From DASRVA01 sp050732935 (GTDB lineage Bacteria > Gemmatimonadota > Gemmatimonadetes > JACCXV01 > JAHWKZ01), in the NCBI GenBank assembly GCA_050732935.1, contig JBOHRW010000025.1:1-5978 (forward strand): DNA of 5,978 bases, written 5' to 3'. Of this stretch, positions 5,112 through 5,978 are shown in pieces. The notes beneath the pieces are model-generated. The model did not search any database. It had not been told where the DNA came from and was given only the letters and a program-made list of their open reading frames with translations. Within the stretch, counting starts at the first letter, position 1, and every line of letters begins with the position of its first letter. A program made the position numbers and the translations under genes.

Positions 5112-5816
5112 CCCCACAGTATTTCCGGCGCGTCCCTGGCCTCCGGATCGAAAGTTTGGGATAGAACGCCACCGGAGGCCATCCGGGTCGGGGCTCTTCT
5201 TCTTCTCTTCGCATCCCTCTCCGTCGTAGAAGCTCGAGCCCAGCAGTGCCTCGGTCGGCCGGTCGAATCCGGGGAGCAGGCGCTGGCGGTCCGCCTCGAG
5301 CTCGAAGAGGTCTCGATGCTCCTGGGTGAGTACTCCGGGGTCTCGGGAAGCTTTGGATGGAGCGCGGTGGCGGGCGCCGCCGGCCGGGAGCTCGTGCCGC
5401 CCCAGGAGATCAGGCTCGCGCTGGGAGGCGGAACGGCGTGGACGGGGCTTCACCGGGCCTTCTGTCCGGCCATCTCCTTCCGAACGTGGGCCGACGACAG
5501 CCCCGTGATCGAGGGCGAGTCCACTCGGCAAACCCGAATTGGACTGGGGATCGGAGTGGGGAGGCGGCTCGGCGAGGACCGGATCCGCGGCGCCGCCTTC
5601 CTGTTCCCACATCTGCGGATCGTCCGGGAGGATCTGGAGTTTCAGGGTGAGGAGATCGACGATTCGCGCGGGGAATGGTGGATCGATGGAGGCTTCTCGT
5701 TGCGCGGCCAGCGTCTCTGGGGGATGGCGATCCTCGGGCTTCAGTTCGGCGGATACTCGCCCGGCGAAGACATCATCGATGGCTCCCTGAAATTCGCGGC
5801 GGGAGTGGCGTTCTGA
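5109..5816 (+). CDS. Secreted, probable outer-membrane beta-barrel protein of unknown function
   Basis: The frame ends at TGA 5814-5816. From GTG 5109 it gives 235 residues, but the start is uncertain. The hydrophobic signal core (VGALLLLFASLSVV, residues 27-40) is followed by a likely cut after EARA (41-44), giving a mature protein that begins QQC-LGRP. The mature ~190 residues alternate polar and hydrophobic residues in strands (e.g. ALAVRLELEEV, TRIGLGIGVG, IRGAAFLFPHL, LWGMAILGLQFGG) and end in SLKFAAGVAF. A terminal Phe is typical of outer-membrane barrels. Two cysteines (C47 and the one in FCPAISF) could form a disulfide. The size suggests a barrel of about eight strands. The best ribosome-binding motif, GGAGG at 5174-5178, is followed not by a start codon but by ATC (5181) and GTC (5187). 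I do not recognise a specific family. Confidence 0.6.
   Translation: MPHSISGASLASGSKVWDRTPPEAIRVGALLLLFASLSVVEARAQQCLGRPVESGEQALAVRLELEEVSMLLGEYSGVSGSFGWSAVAGAAGRELVPPQEIRLALGGGTAWTGLHRAFCPAISFRTWADDSPVIEGESTRQTRIGLGIGVGRRLGEDRIRGAAFLFPHLRIVREDLEFQGEEIDDSRGEWWIDGGFSLRGQRLWGMAILGLQFGGYSPGEDIIDGSLKFAAGVAF
5174..5178 (+). promoter_or_regulatory. Shine-Dalgarno-like GGAGG without a standard start codon
   Basis: GGAGG sits directly before the signal-peptide coding part of the secreted protein. The in-frame codons at sensible distance are ATC (two bases on) and GTC (eight bases on); each is one base from ATG or GTG. Starting at either would give an ideal short n-region (x-R-V-G-A-L-L-L-L). This suggests a recently mutated start codon, a sequencing error, or a non-standard start. 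Confidence 0.35.
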
Positions 5817-5978
5817 GAGATGCCTGATGATCCGCAAAGTATTGCCCTTCCCTCAGCAACAGATGGTGGATTCTGGCGCCCAGCGTCAAATCCGAGCCGA
5901 AGGATCCGCGTGAAACATCGCCACATAGATGACTCAACAGGGAAGTCGAGTCTGTTCCTTCCCAACATCTGCTGAACT

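Noticed and set aside
3816..5837. A 673-codon open frame on the minus strand across the cyclase, antitoxin and secreted-protein genes
   Set aside because: It is antisense to three genes with clear family motifs. Its translation is Arg/Gly/Asp-rich without domains, as expected of a GC-rich shadow frame.
5940..5970. Short inverted repeat GGGAAG ... CTTCCC near the right edge as a terminator
   Set aside because: The stem is only six pairs with a long loop and no T-tract, and it lies over 120 bases past the last stop codon.

Overview
The window is GC-rich, densely coding bacterial DNA. It most resembles a soil- or sediment-type member of Gemmatimonadota, Acidobacteriota or a related phylum. That placement is inferred from three things: a secreted GWxTD-type protein, a small secreted barrel-like protein whose mature end begins QQC-LGRP, and remnants of an S9-type peptidase and a TPR protein. 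No rRNA, tRNA, CRISPR array or transposase gene was found.

Layout. (1) Positions 1-279, plus strand: the 3' end of a TPR-protein gene that begins outside the window, followed by a strong GC hairpin (307-335). (2) Positions 280-898: 619 bp with no intact gene but at least three recognisable dead gene pieces, all plus strand. These are the last ~45 codons of an S9 (prolyl-oligopeptidase-like) peptidase (453-590), a frameshifted and stop-interrupted second copy of part of the TPR gene (640-729), and the C-terminal half of a RelE/ParE-type toxin with one frameshift (742-869). (3) Positions 899-3513, minus strand: a small cupin gene followed by a large secreted TPR + GWxTD-like protein, possibly co-transcribed. 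(4) Positions 3514-3671: a divergent intergenic region. (5) Positions 3672-4748, plus strand: a membrane-anchored class III nucleotide cyclase. (6) Positions 4813-5079, plus strand: a Phd/YefM-type antitoxin. It overlaps a 15-codon stump of a VapC (PIN) toxin whose first metal-binding Asp is Gly. (7) Positions ~5109-5816, plus strand: a secreted, probably outer-membrane beta-barrel protein of unknown function that is read in frame with the VapC stump and has no obvious normal start codon. (8) Positions 5817-5978: nothing recognised.

How the parts relate. The cupin and the cyclase are divergently transcribed from one 158-bp spacer, so a shared signal is possible but unproven. The cyclase has all the metal and transition-state residues but Ala where Asp or Thr normally helps choose the base. 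Two separate toxin-antitoxin relics, one keeping only a toxin C-terminus and one keeping an intact antitoxin with a toxin N-terminal stump, together with the duplicated TPR piece, mark this as a stretch with repeated rearrangement and gene decay. I see no convincing complete new multi-gene system. The best leads are the orphan antitoxin with its beheaded toxin, the cyclase substrate-site change, and the gene graveyard at 280-898.
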